The position numbers and the translations under genes were made by a program. Positions 19,108 to 27,397 of a stretch of 64,000 nucleotides of DNA are shown piece after piece. Source of the DNA: Clostridium sp. Lineage in GTDB: Bacteria > Bacillota > Clostridia > Clostridiales > Clostridiaceae. Under the pieces are notes generated by a model, which saw only the letters and a program-made list of their open reading frames with translations, did not search any database and was not told the DNA's origin. Every line of letters starts with the position of its first letter. Within the stretch, counting starts at the first letter, position 1. The stretch covers positions 1 through 64,000 of the forward strand of contig NZ_JAGHFX010000018.1 of NCBI RefSeq assembly GCF_017888565.1, read 5' to 3'.

Positions 19108-20367
19108 ATGGAAAAAATTATAGTTGAAGGTGGTAAAAAACTAAGTGGTGAAGTGAATATTAGTTTGGCTAAAAATTCTGTTTTACCGATAATAGTTGCA
19201 AGTATTTTAAGTCCCAATGATATAATTATTCAAAATGCACCTATGTTAGAGGATGTAGTAGTTTTAACTGATTTATTATCAGGAATGAATTGCCAAATTG
19301 AAAATAAATCAAATGGCGATCTTAGAATAAATACCTCTAGTATTAAAGAAGCAGATATGAATAGTGAACTAATAAGAAAGATGAGAGCATCTTTTTTAAT
19401 TATGGGACCTATGTTATCTAGATTTGGAAGATGTAAAATATCGATGCCGGGAGGATGTAACATAGGTAGTAGGCCTATTGATTTACATTTAAAAGGCTTT
19501 AAACTTTTAGGTGCAGAAATTGAAACTGGACATGGTTTTGTGGAGGCTAAAGCAAAAAAACTTAAAGGAAATAGAATATATTTAGATTTTCCTTCTGTTG
19601 GTGCAACTGAAAATATTTTAATGGCATCTGTTTTAGCAGAAGGGACAACAATCATTGAAAATGCAGCTGAAGAACCAGAAATATGGGATTTAGCGAACTT
19701 TCTAAATTCAATGGGAGCAAGAATTCACGGAGCTGGAATGGGCAAGATAACTGTAGAAGGGGTCAAAGAATTAAAAGGAGTAACTTATAAGCCGATATAT
19801 GATAGAGTTGAAGCTGGAACATTCATGGTAGCAGCAGCTATAACAAATAGTAAGATTACTATAAATGGGGCTAATGAAGATCAATTAAGACCAACTATTG
19901 AAAAATTAAAAGAATGTGGGGTAAAATTTAAGAATATAAAAGAGGATGTTATGCTAGTTGATGGAACCGGCAAGAAAGGCCCTGTTGATATAAAAACATT
20001 GCCTTATCCTGGATTCCCTACAGATATGCAAGCTCAAATGATGACGTTATTAGCTGTAACAAAGGGATCAAGTATCATAACAGAAACTGTATTTGAAAAT
20101 AGGTTTATGCATGTTGCTGAATTAGTAAGAATGGGCACTAGTATAAAGATAGATGGAAGAACTGCAATAATAGAAGGCGTTGAATCTTTAACCGGTTGTG
20201 AAGTGAAAGCCACAGATTTAAGAGCTGGAGCAGCTATGATATTAGCTGGGCTAGTAGCACAAGGTGAAACTGAAATTAGTGACATATATCACATAGATAG
20301 AGGTTATGTGAATATAGAGGAAAAGTTTAGAGGATTAGGAGCTAATATATACAGGGTTGATAGATAA
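19108..20367 (+). CDS. murA: UDP-N-acetylglucosamine 1-carboxyvinyltransferase
   Basis: The 419-residue enzyme transfers enolpyruvate from PEP to UDP-GlcNAc, the first committed step of peptidoglycan synthesis. The PEP/fosfomycin-site cysteine is present in MPGGCNIGSRPIDLH near residue 117, so it should be the fosfomycin-sensitive type. Other hallmarks are AKNSVLP at the start and FPTDMQAQ near residue 304. TGGAGGAC serves the ATG at 19108; the in-frame ATG at 19096 overlaps that site. Clostridia often have two murA copies; this one is in the spoIID neighbourhood. Confidence 0.95.
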   Translation: MEKIIVEGGKKLSGEVNISLAKNSVLPIIVASILSPNDIIIQNAPMLEDVVVLTDLLSGMNCQIENKSNGDLRINTSSIKEADMNSELIRKMRASFLIMGPMLSRFGRCKISMPGGCNIGSRPIDLHLKGFKLLGAEIETGHGFVEAKAKKLKGNRIYLDFPSVGATENILMASVLAEGTTIIENAAEEPEIWDLANFLNSMGARIHGAGMGKITVEGVKELKGVTYKPIYDRVEAGTFMVAAAITNSKITINGANEDQLRPTIEKLKECGVKFKNIKEDVMLVDGTGKKGPVDIKTLPYPGFPTDMQAQMMTLLAVTKGSSIITETVFENRFMHVAELVRMGTSIKIDGRTAIIEGVESLTGCEVKATDLRAGAAMILAGLVAQGETEISDIYHIDRGYVNIEEKFRGLGANIYRVDR

Positions 20368-20400
20368 ATATATTTAAAATAAATATAGCTATATTCACCT

Positions 20401-20440
20401 AAATAAAGAACTTAGAGTTAAATCTAAGTTCTTTATTTTT
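20401..20440 (+). terminator. Terminator after murA
   Basis: A perfect 16-bp stem (20401-20416 with 20423-20438) followed by T. Confidence 0.88.
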
Positions 20441-20484
20441 GTATATTAGTTCAAAGTAACTTAACATAAAAAATAAAAAATAAA

Positions 20485-20512
20485 GTATACTTAATAAATT
20501 TTTACATATATT
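20485..20512 (+). promoter_or_regulatory. Candidate sigma-E-type promoter for spoIID
   Basis: GTATAC (20485-20490), a 14-base spacer and CATATATT (20505-20512) resemble the mother-cell sigma-E consensus (ATA in the -35, CATA-A-T in the -10). spoIID is sigma-E dependent in Bacillus. In such A/T-rich DNA this match is only suggestive. Confidence 0.35.
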
Positions 20513-20545
20513 AAATTGTATTTATTTAATTAGGAGGCGGTGTGA

Positions 20546-21592
20546 TTGAAAAATAAATTAAATTCAATAGAAGGAATGGTATCTCTTATCTTTTTTAGCA
20601 CTCTAGTTTTAATATCTATGATTGCAATTCCAATGTTTGTAATTAAGTCTTCTCCAGTCAATGCACTTGAAGAAAAACAAGTAGATAATACTGATATAAA
20701 TACTGAGACAAAAGAAGATAATTTTGTAACTCTAACTGGAAATGATGTTATAAAAGTTCATTTGACAAAGGAGGATAAAATAATAGAAGTTCCATTAGAA
20801 GAGTACGTAAAGAGTGTAGTATCAGGAGAAATGCCAGCTAGCTTTGAATCAGAAGCTTTAAAAGCACAGGCTATAGCAGCAAGAACATATGTAGCAGCTA
20901 AAAGAACTAGACCATGTAATGAAGCGAATGGGGGAGATGTATGTGATACTACTCACTGCCAAGTATATATAACTAAAGAAAGTAGATTAGAAAAATGGGG
21001 TGACCAAGGGAATGAAAATTGGGCAAAAATATCAGAAGCTGTTGATGCTACAAAAGGAATGGTTTTAACATATGATAATAAATTAGTACAATATCCACAA
21101 TTTTTCTCTACAAGTTCAGGAATGACAGAAAATGCTGTTGATGTATTTTCAAGTGATGTTCCTTACTTAGTATCAACAGAAAGTAAAGGAGAAGAAATAG
21201 CACCTAAATTTACTAGTGAGTTTCCATTTGATATATCTAATTTCGTAAATGATATAAATTCAAAATATGAAGATGCAAAAATAACTGAAGGGAATCTACA
21301 AAATGATATAGAAATTTTAAGTAGAAGTGATGCTGGAGGAGTAAAAGAAATAAGATTTGGAGGAGCAAAAGTTAAAGGTGCTGATTTTAGACTAGCATTT
21401 GGATTAAGCTCAACTAATTTTCAATTTAGTATAAGTGGAAATAAGATAATATTTACTTGTAAAGGCTATGGTCATGGGGTTGGTATGAGTCAATGGGGAG
21501 CAAATGTTATGGCTAAGGATGGAGAGAAATATGAAGATATATTAAAGCATTATTATACAGGCACTGAGTTAAAAGAGGTAAAGTTTAATTAA
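20546..21592 (+). CDS. spoIID: Stage II sporulation protein D
   Basis: SpoIID is a membrane-anchored lytic transglycosylase that cuts glycan strands during engulfment, working with SpoIIP and SpoIIM. This 348-residue protein has one N-terminal membrane helix (about residues 10-32). The SpoIID domain contains the catalytic glutamate in SGEMPASFE, SEALKAQAIAARTY, cysteines in VCDTTHCQVY (zinc ligands in clostridial relatives) and the C-terminal GYGHGVGMSQWGA. It starts at TTG (20546) 8 bases after AGGAGG. Mother-cell control is expected; a candidate sigma-E promoter lies upstream. Confidence 0.95.
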   Translation: MKNKLNSIEGMVSLIFFSTLVLISMIAIPMFVIKSSPVNALEEKQVDNTDINTETKEDNFVTLTGNDVIKVHLTKEDKIIEVPLEEYVKSVVSGEMPASFESEALKAQAIAARTYVAAKRTRPCNEANGGDVCDTTHCQVYITKESRLEKWGDQGNENWAKISEAVDATKGMVLTYDNKLVQYPQFFSTSSGMTENAVDVFSSDVPYLVSTESKGEEIAPKFTSEFPFDISNFVNDINSKYEDAKITEGNLQNDIEILSRSDAGGVKEIRFGGAKVKGADFRLAFGLSSTNFQFSISGNKIIFTCKGYGHGVGMSQWGANVMAKDGEKYEDILKHYYTGTELKEVKFN

Positions 21593-21661
21593 TTGTTGTT
21601 ATTAATGGATGAATAGAAAATGTATAGATAAATCTAATTACTTAAAGCATAAACATATTAT

Positions 21662-21714
21662 AAGGAAGTAAGATATAAGGCTATATGAAGTAGCATTATA
21701 TCTTACTTCCTTTT
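21662..21714 (+). terminator. Terminator after spoIID
   Basis: AAGGAAGTAAGATATAA (21662-21678) pairs with TTATATCTTACTTCCTT (21696-21712), a 17-bp stem with a 17-base loop, followed by T. Confidence 0.85.
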
Positions 21715-21836
21715 CATTTTAAAACAATAAAATTATAACTTGTTAATAAGTACTATTAATTCTTAATTTTTTAAGTATGATTACTAGAAATGTTGGGAAA
21801 TGTAGAAATTTGATGTAAATAAATCCATATTTAATT

Positions 21837-21865
21837 GTATTAATTTATTAGAACGGGCAAGAATA
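21837..21865 (+). promoter_or_regulatory. Candidate sigma-F-type promoter for spoIIQ
   Basis: GTATT (21837-21841), a 14-base spacer and GGCAAGAATA (21856-21865). The -10 fits the forespore sigma-F/G pattern GGNNANANTR at every fixed position. spoIIQ is sigma-F dependent in Bacillus. It lies about 20 bases before the spoIIQ start. Confidence 0.5.
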
Positions 21866-21883
21866 CAAAAAGGAGGTGTTGAT

Positions 21884-22621
21884 ATGGACCAAAATAAGAA
21901 AGATAAGGTAAAAGACTTTTTCAGAAAGGAGGGCTTTTATTTAGTACTATTCCTTTGTTTATGTGTAATTGCAACTGTTGCTGTTGTTACAACAAAGAAA
22001 AATAAAGCATTAGAACAAAGTAATCAATCACAAAATGAATTTACTTTAAATGTTGAGGATAAAGCAACTTCAGAGGTGCAAAAACAAAATGCTGATAGAG
22101 TTGAAAATACTCAAAATAATGAATTAGCAGAAGGACAAGAAAATGAAATAGCATCAGGAGAAGAAGATGTTAATGTTTCTACAGGAACTAATGTAGAAGT
22201 GAGCTTTGCAAATCCTTTAGATGGATCAATTGCAAGAGGATATACTTATCCAAAGCCACAATCTATGAGTGATGGAAGTAGTAGAAACATCAGAGGAATA
22301 GATATAAAAGCTAGCGTTGGAACAGAAGTTAAAGCCGCAGCTGTAGGTGAAGTAAAAGAAGTTTCAAGCAAAATTGAAGAAGGAAACTATGTATTAGTTG
22401 CCCATGCAAATGGATTATATACAAAGTATAGTAATTTATCTAAGGACATAAGGGTAAACGTTGGAGATAAAGTAACAGAAGAAACAGTTATAGGAACTGT
22501 AGGAGATAGCTCTAAAATATTTACAAATAATGAATTTGGTGAACATTTAAATATTCAAGTTCAAGATGTAGATGGAAAAGACTTAGATCCAACAACATAT
22601 TTTACATTTAATCAAGAATAA
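21884..22621 (+). CDS. spoIIQ: SpoIIQ-like M23 (LytM-fold) protein
   Basis: The 245-residue protein has a short cytoplasmic tail, one membrane helix (about residues 18-35), an acidic Asn/Gln-rich linker to about 105 and a LytM (M23) domain. Its location between spoIID and spoIIID matches Bacillus spoIIQ, the forespore half of the SpoIIQ-SpoIIIAH zipper. The metal site looks dead: the HxGxD motif reads IRGID, and the HLH motif reads HLN (GEHLNIQV). A structural rather than an endopeptidase role is therefore likely. GGAGGTG precedes the ATG, and a sigma-F-like promoter sits upstream. Confidence 0.85.
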   Translation: MDQNKKDKVKDFFRKEGFYLVLFLCLCVIATVAVVTTKKNKALEQSNQSQNEFTLNVEDKATSEVQKQNADRVENTQNNELAEGQENEIASGEEDVNVSTGTNVEVSFANPLDGSIARGYTYPKPQSMSDGSSRNIRGIDIKASVGTEVKAAAVGEVKEVSSKIEEGNYVLVAHANGLYTKYSNLSKDIRVNVGDKVTEETVIGTVGDSSKIFTNNEFGEHLNIQVQDVDGKDLDPTTYFTFNQE

Positions 22622-22627
22622 TAAACA

Positions 22628-22668
22628 TTCATCAGTCATTAATCTAAAATGGCTGATGAATAAATTAA
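22628..22668 (+). terminator. Hairpin between spoIIQ and spoIIID
   Basis: TTCATCAGTCATT (22628-22640) pairs with AATGGCTGATGAA (22648-22660) with one G-U pair. Only a weak T-rich stretch follows, so termination is probable but not certain. Confidence 0.6.
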
Positions 22669-22715
22669 ATTTTAATGGTCGCGTATTAATAAGCTATCCA
22701 AAGGGAGGTAATATT

Positions 22716-22967
22716 TTGAAAGATTATATAGAAGAAAGAGTTTTAGAAGTAGCAAAATATATTATAGATTCAAAAGATACAATTAGAAAAACTGCAAAAG
22801 TATTTGGAGTAAGTAAAAGTACTATTCATAAAGATATGACAGAAAGATTACCTAAGATAAATCCAGCTATAGCAGAACAAACTCATTCGATATTAGAGTT
22901 AAATAAAGCTGAAAGACACATAAGAGGTGGAAAAGCTACCAAGATGAAATATAAGACAGCAGAGTAG
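22716..22967 (+). CDS. spoIIID: Sporulation transcription factor SpoIIID
   Basis: The 83-residue DNA-binding protein acts in the mother cell, where SpoIIID modulates the sigma-E regulon and prepares sigma-K expression. The helix-turn-helix is TIRKTAKVFGVSKSTIHKD, followed by the basic C-terminal tail of the family. I place the start at TTG 22716, reading MKDYIEERVLEVAKYI, 5 bases after GGGAGGTA; this matches known SpoIIID N-termini. Upstream codons back to 22656 lie in the preceding hairpin and are not coding. Bacillus SpoIIID is slightly longer (93 residues). mbl follows, as in Bacillus. Confidence 0.95.
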   Translation: MKDYIEERVLEVAKYIIDSKDTIRKTAKVFGVSKSTIHKDMTERLPKINPAIAEQTHSILELNKAERHIRGGKATKMKYKTAE

Positions 22968-23104
22968 TAATTGATTACAAAATTAAATACAAATATATTG
23001 AAGGATTACCATATTCCATATATAATAAGAAATAGAACGAATATTGTAAAATAAGAGAGATTTCAAATATTATATAGTGTGAATAGAGTAGGAGTGAACA
23101 AGGA

Positions 23105-24139
23105 ATGTGGTTTTGGAGAAATAGGAGCGATTTAGGAATAGACTTAGGTACGGCGACTGTTTTAGTTTATGCAAAAGGTAAGGGAATAATATTAAAAGAA
23201 CCATCAGTTGTTGCAATAAATAAGAATAATAATAAAGTGCTTGCAGTTGGTGAAGAAGCAAGAAGAATGATTGGAAGAACTCCAGGTAATATAGTTGCGG
23301 TAAGGCCATTGAGAGATGGTGTTATATCAGATTATGATATAACAGAAAAAATGTTAAAAGAATTTATTAAAAAGGCGTATGGAAAGAGTAAGATTACGGC
23401 TCCTAAAGTAATGGTATGCGTTCCGTCTCAAGCAACAGAGGTTGAAAAAAGAGCAGTAATTGATGCTGCAAGAAATTCTGGAGCTAAAAAAGTTCATTTA
23501 ATAGAAGAGCCTTTAGCGGCAGCAATAGGTGCAGGATTAGATATAACTAGGCCAAGTGGATCTATGGTTGTAGATATCGGTGGAGGTACTACTGATATAG
23601 CTGTAATATCTCTTGGTGGAGTTGTTGTAAGATCATCTATTAAGGTAGCAGGTGATACATTTGATGATGCAATAATAAAGTATGTAAGAAATAAGTACAA
23701 GATAATGATAGGTGAAAAAACTGCAGAAGAATTGAAAGTAACTATAGGGTCAGCATTTAAAGGATCAAGAAATTTAACTGCAAATATGAAAGGGAGAAAT
23801 TTAATTACTGGGTTACCAGATGAGCTCTCTATTTCAACAGATGAAATAGTATATGCATTAAGAGAATCAGTGTCTTTAATTGTTGATAGTGTTAAATTTG
23901 TATTGGAAAAAACACCACCTGAGCTTGCTGCTGATATAATAGAGAGGGGAATCCTGATGACGGGTGGAGGTTCTTTATTAGATGGATTAGATAAGCTAAT
24001 AGAGCATGAAACTGGTGTTACTGTTGAGGTTGCAAATAATTCAGTGGAATCAGTAGCAGAGGGAACAGGTAAAGTTTTGGGATATTTAGATAAAATAGAT
24101 ACAAGTTCTTCAGATAATGAAATAACATTAGTTGATTAA
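23105..24139 (+). CDS. mbl: Rod-shape protein of the MreB/Mbl actin family
   Basis: The 344-residue bacterial actin forms membrane-bound filaments that guide peptidoglycan synthesis along the side wall. Phosphate-1 loop GIDLGTATVLVY is near residue 11, phosphate-2 MVVDIGGGTTDIAVIS near 158, and the adenosine loop GILMTGGGSLLDG near 282. The call Mbl rather than MreB rests on position after spoIIID, as in Bacillus, and the lack of mreC and mreD. The N-terminal WFWRN looks like the short amphipathic membrane-binding element. Confidence 0.92.
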   Translation: MWFWRNRSDLGIDLGTATVLVYAKGKGIILKEPSVVAINKNNNKVLAVGEEARRMIGRTPGNIVAVRPLRDGVISDYDITEKMLKEFIKKAYGKSKITAPKVMVCVPSQATEVEKRAVIDAARNSGAKKVHLIEEPLAAAIGAGLDITRPSGSMVVDIGGGTTDIAVISLGGVVVRSSIKVAGDTFDDAIIKYVRNKYKIMIGEKTAEELKVTIGSAFKGSRNLTANMKGRNLITGLPDELSISTDEIVYALRESVSLIVDSVKFVLEKTPPELAADIIERGILMTGGGSLLDGLDKLIEHETGVTVEVANNSVESVAEGTGKVLGYLDKIDTSSSDNEITLVD

Positions 24140-24184
24140 TTTATAGATATTATTAAATACATACATTAAATTTATAAAATTATT

Positions 24185-24212
24185 AAAGGGGAGTTTAAAA
24201 ACTCCCCTTTTA
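24185..24212. terminator. Bidirectional terminator between mbl and yyaC
   Basis: AAAGGGGAGTTT (24185-24196) and AAACTCCCCTTT (24199-24210) form a stem flanked by A and T runs on either side, so it can end both converging transcripts. Confidence 0.85.
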
Positions 24213-24731
24213 ATTATGAGTAAGATTATATGCATAAATAATGGCAGATGAAATTATCTTTGACATTTCCATAACCAAATGGAGACGAATACTTCTAGAT
24301 GTAAAAAATTCAGCATTTTCACTTGAGTCAATAATACCGATTATAGAAGCTACACCAACGTCAGGTAAATTTTTACCTACTCCTTTTCCAGGATGTATTG
24401 GATAATCTCTGGTATGTATTTCACCAATAGAATTAGATTCTCCTAAGCAGGCATCTATTCCTATTATTAAAGATTTTGGATGTAATTTATTAATTTCTTT
24501 TAACCTATTATTTATATTAAGAGCATGTATTGGAGATTCTATAGTTCCGTACACTGGAAGAGGAAAATTTTTTTCTTTTAAAAATGTACCAACCATTGGA
24601 CCTAAGCAGTCACCAATGCACTTATCAGTACCTATACATACAATAACAGTATTATTCGTAATATAGTCTTTGATAAATTTTGCTATTTCGATATGAGAAT
24701 TATAAGAATTATATAATACTTTATGCTTCAC
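24210..24731 (-). CDS. yyaC: YyaC-family (DUF1256) sporulation protein
   Basis: The 173-residue protein belongs to DUF1256 (YyaC), thought to be related in fold to the germination protease GPR and found only in spore-formers. Conserved parts are VCIGTDKCIGDCLGPMVG near residue 31, IGIDACLG near 88 and the PGKGVGKNLPDVG segment. Its substrate is unknown. It starts at GTG (24729-24731) with CGGAGGTG upstream and converges on mbl with a shared terminator. Confidence 0.85.
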   Translation of the reverse strand: MKHKVLYNSYNSHIEIAKFIKDYITNNTVIVCIGTDKCIGDCLGPMVGTFLKEKNFPLPVYGTIESPIHALNINNRLKEINKLHPKSLIIGIDACLGESNSIGEIHTRDYPIHPGKGVGKNLPDVGVASIIGIIDSSENAEFFTSRSIRLHLVMEMSKIISSAIIYAYNLTHN

Positions 24732-24841
24732 TAAAAATTCACCTCCGCTTATACAATATATGTTTCAAGATTAATAAATATAATAAAATGTATAAAAAAA
24801 CATAAAAAGGAAATTAATTAAATAAAAGGAGATGAATAAAT

Positions 24842-25414
24842 ATGAAAAAAAGATTTTTTTATATAATTACTATAATTCTTGGAGCCATTATCCCGATATA
24901 CTATTTATTAATATGGGAGCCATTAAAAAGTGAAGAGGTTATAAGTAATAATTCCATAGGAGCTATTAATGAAAATGTTTTAAATGATGATGAAGTTTCA
25001 AATGGTAAAGATATATCAAGTGATGGGAATAAGAAAAAAATAGATAATAATAAAAATGGCTTTAATAATAAAGGGGAATCTAATATTAGAAAGAATAGTA
25101 ATTATAATGAAAATATACTAAATAATAAAAAGGAAATAGAAGCGATATCAATAAAGCAAAGTGATATTGAAAATAATTTGTTTGCCGAACTAGAAAAAAG
25201 TGAAAAGTTGGAAATAGACAGAATGTTAAAAAGTTTATCTATAGTAGATATAGTGAAGGTGAATGATTATTTTTCTGATAAATATGATAACGATAATATA
25301 AGAGAAGGGTTTTTATTAGTAAAAAAGAGAATGTCCTTATTGGATTATGAAGAGTTTAAGAATATTCTAAGTAGATATACTGATTTGGATATTATTGAAG
25401 AAAAAATTTTATAA
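24842..25414 (+). CDS. Hypothetical single-pass membrane protein with Asn/Lys-rich linker
   Basis: I do not recognise this 190-residue protein. It has a basic start, one membrane helix (about residues 5-25), a low-complexity linker rich in Asn, Lys, Asp and Ser (about 35-100), and a C-terminal helical domain of about 85 residues (IENNLFAELEKSEKLEIDRM onward) full of charged residues. The layout is of a membrane-tethered adaptor facing outside. Its position after yyaC and before tRNA-Tyr gives no pathway clue; many such genes in spore-formers are sporulation genes, which is only a guess. AAAGGAGA precedes the ATG. Confidence 0.65.
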   Translation: MKKRFFYIITIILGAIIPIYYLLIWEPLKSEEVISNNSIGAINENVLNDDEVSNGKDISSDGNKKKIDNNKNGFNNKGESNIRKNSNYNENILNNKKEIEAISIKQSDIENNLFAELEKSEKLEIDRMLKSLSIVDIVKVNDYFSDKYDNDNIREGFLLVKKRMSLLDYEEFKNILSRYTDLDIIEEKIL

Positions 25415-25622
25415 TTTGAAAGTTAATAAAAATATGTATTTATTTTCGTAGTAAAAATTCAAATAATTATTAATAATAAATAAAAAATTATAATGCCTTG
25501 GGTAAATTTATTTTTAGGACAATATAAGACAATAAAAAAGTGATATTAGTATTAAATAGGAGAAAATTAAAGAAATATAGAAATAAATAAGTATAATCTT
25601 TATAAATGAGTTAATAACGCAC

Positions 25623-25651
25623 TTGAAATTAAGATACAATAAATATATACT
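25623..25651 (+). promoter_or_regulatory. Promoter of the tRNA-Tyr gene
   Basis: TTGAAA (25623-25628), a 17-base spacer and TATACT (25646-25651). A hairpin (CATTGTC with GACAATG, about 25655-25677) lies between it and the tRNA. Confidence 0.6.
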
Positions 25652-25708
25652 AATCATTGTCAGTTGAGGCGACAATGTTTACTTAACTGAAATTAAATAA
25701 ATTTTAAT

Positions 25709-25793
25709 GGGGGAGTTCCCGAGTGGCCAAAGGGGGCAGACTGTAAATCTGTTACGTTTCGTTTCGATGGTTCGAATCCGTCCTCCCCCACCA
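25709..25793 (+). tRNA. tRNA-Tyr (anticodon GTA)
   Basis: An 85-base class II tRNA with a long variable arm. The acceptor stem pairs GGGGGAG (25709-25715) with CTCCCCC (25783-25789), the discriminator is A and CCA is encoded. The anticodon GTA is at 25743-25745 in the loop CTGTAAA. The T arm contains GGTTCGAATCC. It has its own promoter and terminator. Confidence 0.96.
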
Positions 25794-25796
25794 CAA

Positions 25797-25822
25797 AAGA
25801 CAAGAATTCTTGTCTTTTTTTT
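25797..25822 (+). terminator. Terminator after tRNA-Tyr
   Basis: AAGACAAGAA and TTCTTGTCTT (25797-25816) form a palindromic stem followed by T residues. Confidence 0.85.
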
Positions 25823-25890
25823 ATATTTGCAAATAACTTAATATTTTGTTAGTTAAGTAAATTAAATATGCAATAAATTTGATTTTTAAG

Positions 25891-25919
25891 TTGACTAGTA
25901 GTATTAAAGGTGATATACT
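25891..25919 (+). promoter_or_regulatory. Promoter of the SAM riboswitch-metK transcript
   Basis: TTGACT (25891-25896), a 17-base spacer and TATACT (25914-25919) preceded by TGA (extended -10). It lies 25 bases before the riboswitch. Confidence 0.65.
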
Positions 25920-25943
25920 CTAAAAAGTAAAATTTGATATTAG

Positions 25944-26052
25944 TTCTTATCCAGAGAGGTGGAGGGAGAAGGGCCCGATGAAACCCGGCAACCTACTTTA
26001 TTAAGTTTAAGTGTGGTGCCAATTCCTGCAAAGTAATTTTGCAAGATAAGAA
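25944..26052 (+). ncRNA. SAM-I (S-box) riboswitch
   Basis: The aptamer has all S-box landmarks: the P1 arms TTCTTATC (from 25944) and GATAAGAA (to 26052), the core AGAGGTGGAGGGA and GGCCCGATGAAACCCGGCAACC, and GTGGTGCCAATTCCTGCA. Bound S-adenosylmethionine stabilises P1, frees the terminator at 26071 and shuts off metK, a feedback loop on its own product. Confidence 0.97.
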
Positions 26053-26070
26053 AGATTAGGATTTTTAACG

Positions 26071-26097
26071 TCTCTTCTTATCGAAGAGATTTTTTTA
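26071..26097 (+). terminator. Expression-platform terminator of the SAM riboswitch
   Basis: TCTCTTC (26071-26077) pairs with GAAGAGA (26083-26089), followed by seven T. The 5' part, CTTCTTATC, can instead pair with the P1 3' arm GATAAGAAAG as antiterminator. Confidence 0.9.
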
Positions 26098-26150
26098 TTT
26101 TATAAATTAATTCAGAATTAATATCAAATAAAATGAAAGGAGAAATGAAA

Positions 26151-27326
26151 ATGAGAAGATTATTTACATCAGAATCAGTTACAGAAGGGCATCCAGATAA
26201 AATTTGTGACCAAATTTCAGATGCAGTATTAGATAGCATTTTAGCTAAAGATCCTATGGCAAGAGTTGCTTGTGAAACAGCTGTTACTACAGGTATGGTA
26301 CTAGTTATGGGAGAAATATCAACTAATTGTTATGTTGATATTCCAAAGTTAGTTAGAGAAACGGTAAAGGAAATTGGATATGATAGAGCTAAGTATGGTT
26401 TTGATTGTGAAACATGTTCAGTTTTAACATCAATAGATGAACAATCAGGCGATATAGCTATGGGGGTAGATGAAGCTTTAGAGTCAAGAGCTGGACAAAA
26501 GGATGATGTTGAGGCTGTTGGAGCTGGAGACCAAGGTATGATGTTTGGTTTTGCAACAAATGAAACAGAAGAATACATGCCTTTACCAATAGCAATGGCT
26601 CACAGATTATCAAGAAGATTATCAGAAGTGAGAAAGAACGGAACTTTACCATATTTAAGACCAGATGGAAAGACTCAAGTTACTGTTGAATATGATGATA
26701 ATAAAGTTGTAAGAATAGATGCAATTGTAATATCAACACAACATAGTGAAGATGTATCTCAAGAGCAAATAAGAGAAGATTTAATGGAACATGTAATTAA
26801 AGCTGTAGTTCCAGCAGAATTATTAGATGATACTACTAAGTATTACATAAATCCAACTGGTAGATTCGTTGTTGGAGGTCCACAAGGAGATAGCGGATTA
26901 ACTGGAAGAAAGATAATAGTTGATACTTATGGTGGATATGGAAGACACGGCGGTGGTGCTTTCTCAGGAAAAGATCCAACTAAAGTTGATAGATCAGCAG
27001 CTTATGCAGCAAGATGGGTTGCTAAGAACTTAGTTGCAGCAGGAGTTGCAGATAAGTTGGAAATTCAATTAGCTTATGCTATTGGAGTGGCTAAACCAGT
27101 ATCAATAGAAATAGATACATTTGGAACTGGAAAGAAATCAGAGGCAGAAATAATTTCAATAGTTGAAAAGGTATTTGATTTAAGACCAGGTGCTATAATA
27201 AGAGATCTAGAGTTAAGAAGACCAATTTATAAGCAAACAGCTGCATATGGACATTTTGGAAGAAATGATTTAAATTTACCTTGGGAAGATTTAAATAAAG
27301 TAGAAGAAATAAAGAAATATCTTTAA
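26151..27326 (+). CDS. metK: S-adenosylmethionine synthase
   Basis: The 391-residue enzyme makes SAM from methionine and ATP. It begins [20 protein letters not shown], has the ATP-site [10 protein letters not shown] near residue 116 and the phosphate loop [19 protein letters not shown] near 263. The ATG at 26151 has GGAG (26139-26142) at 8 bases; earlier ATGs (26133, 26145) overlap or crowd that site. It is controlled by the S-box riboswitch upstream and shares a bidirectional terminator with nagA. Confidence 0.97.
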   Translation: MRRLFTSESVTEGHPDKICDQISDAVLDSILAKDPMARVACETAVTTGMVLVMGEISTNCYVDIPKLVRETVKEIGYDRAKYGFDCETCSVLTSIDEQSGDIAMGVDEALESRAGQKDDVEAVGAGDQGMMFGFATNETEEYMPLPIAMAHRLSRRLSEVRKNGTLPYLRPDGKTQVTVEYDDNKVVRIDAIVISTQHSEDVSQEQIREDLMEHVIKAVVPAELLDDTTKYYINPTGRFVVGGPQGDSGLTGRKIIVDTYGGYGRHGGGAFSGKDPTKVDRSAAYAARWVAKNLVAAGVADKLEIQLAYAIGVAKPVSIEIDTFGTGKKSEAEIISIVEKVFDLRPGAIIRDLELRRPIYKQTAAYGHFGRNDLNLPWEDLNKVEEIKKYL

Positions 27327-27362
27327 AATAATAAAGTAGAAGATATAAAGTATATTTAAAAT

Positions 27363-27397
27363 AAAAAATGCTCCAATTCGAAATTGGAGCATTTTTT
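27363..27397. terminator. Bidirectional terminator between metK and nagA
   Basis: A perfect 16-bp stem (27363-27378 with 27382-27397) around CGA, with A and T runs forming the base on both strands. Confidence 0.92.

Noticed and set aside
19230..19655. 141-codon minus-strand frame inside murA
   Set aside because: It is a shadow of murA with no family resemblance or start signals.
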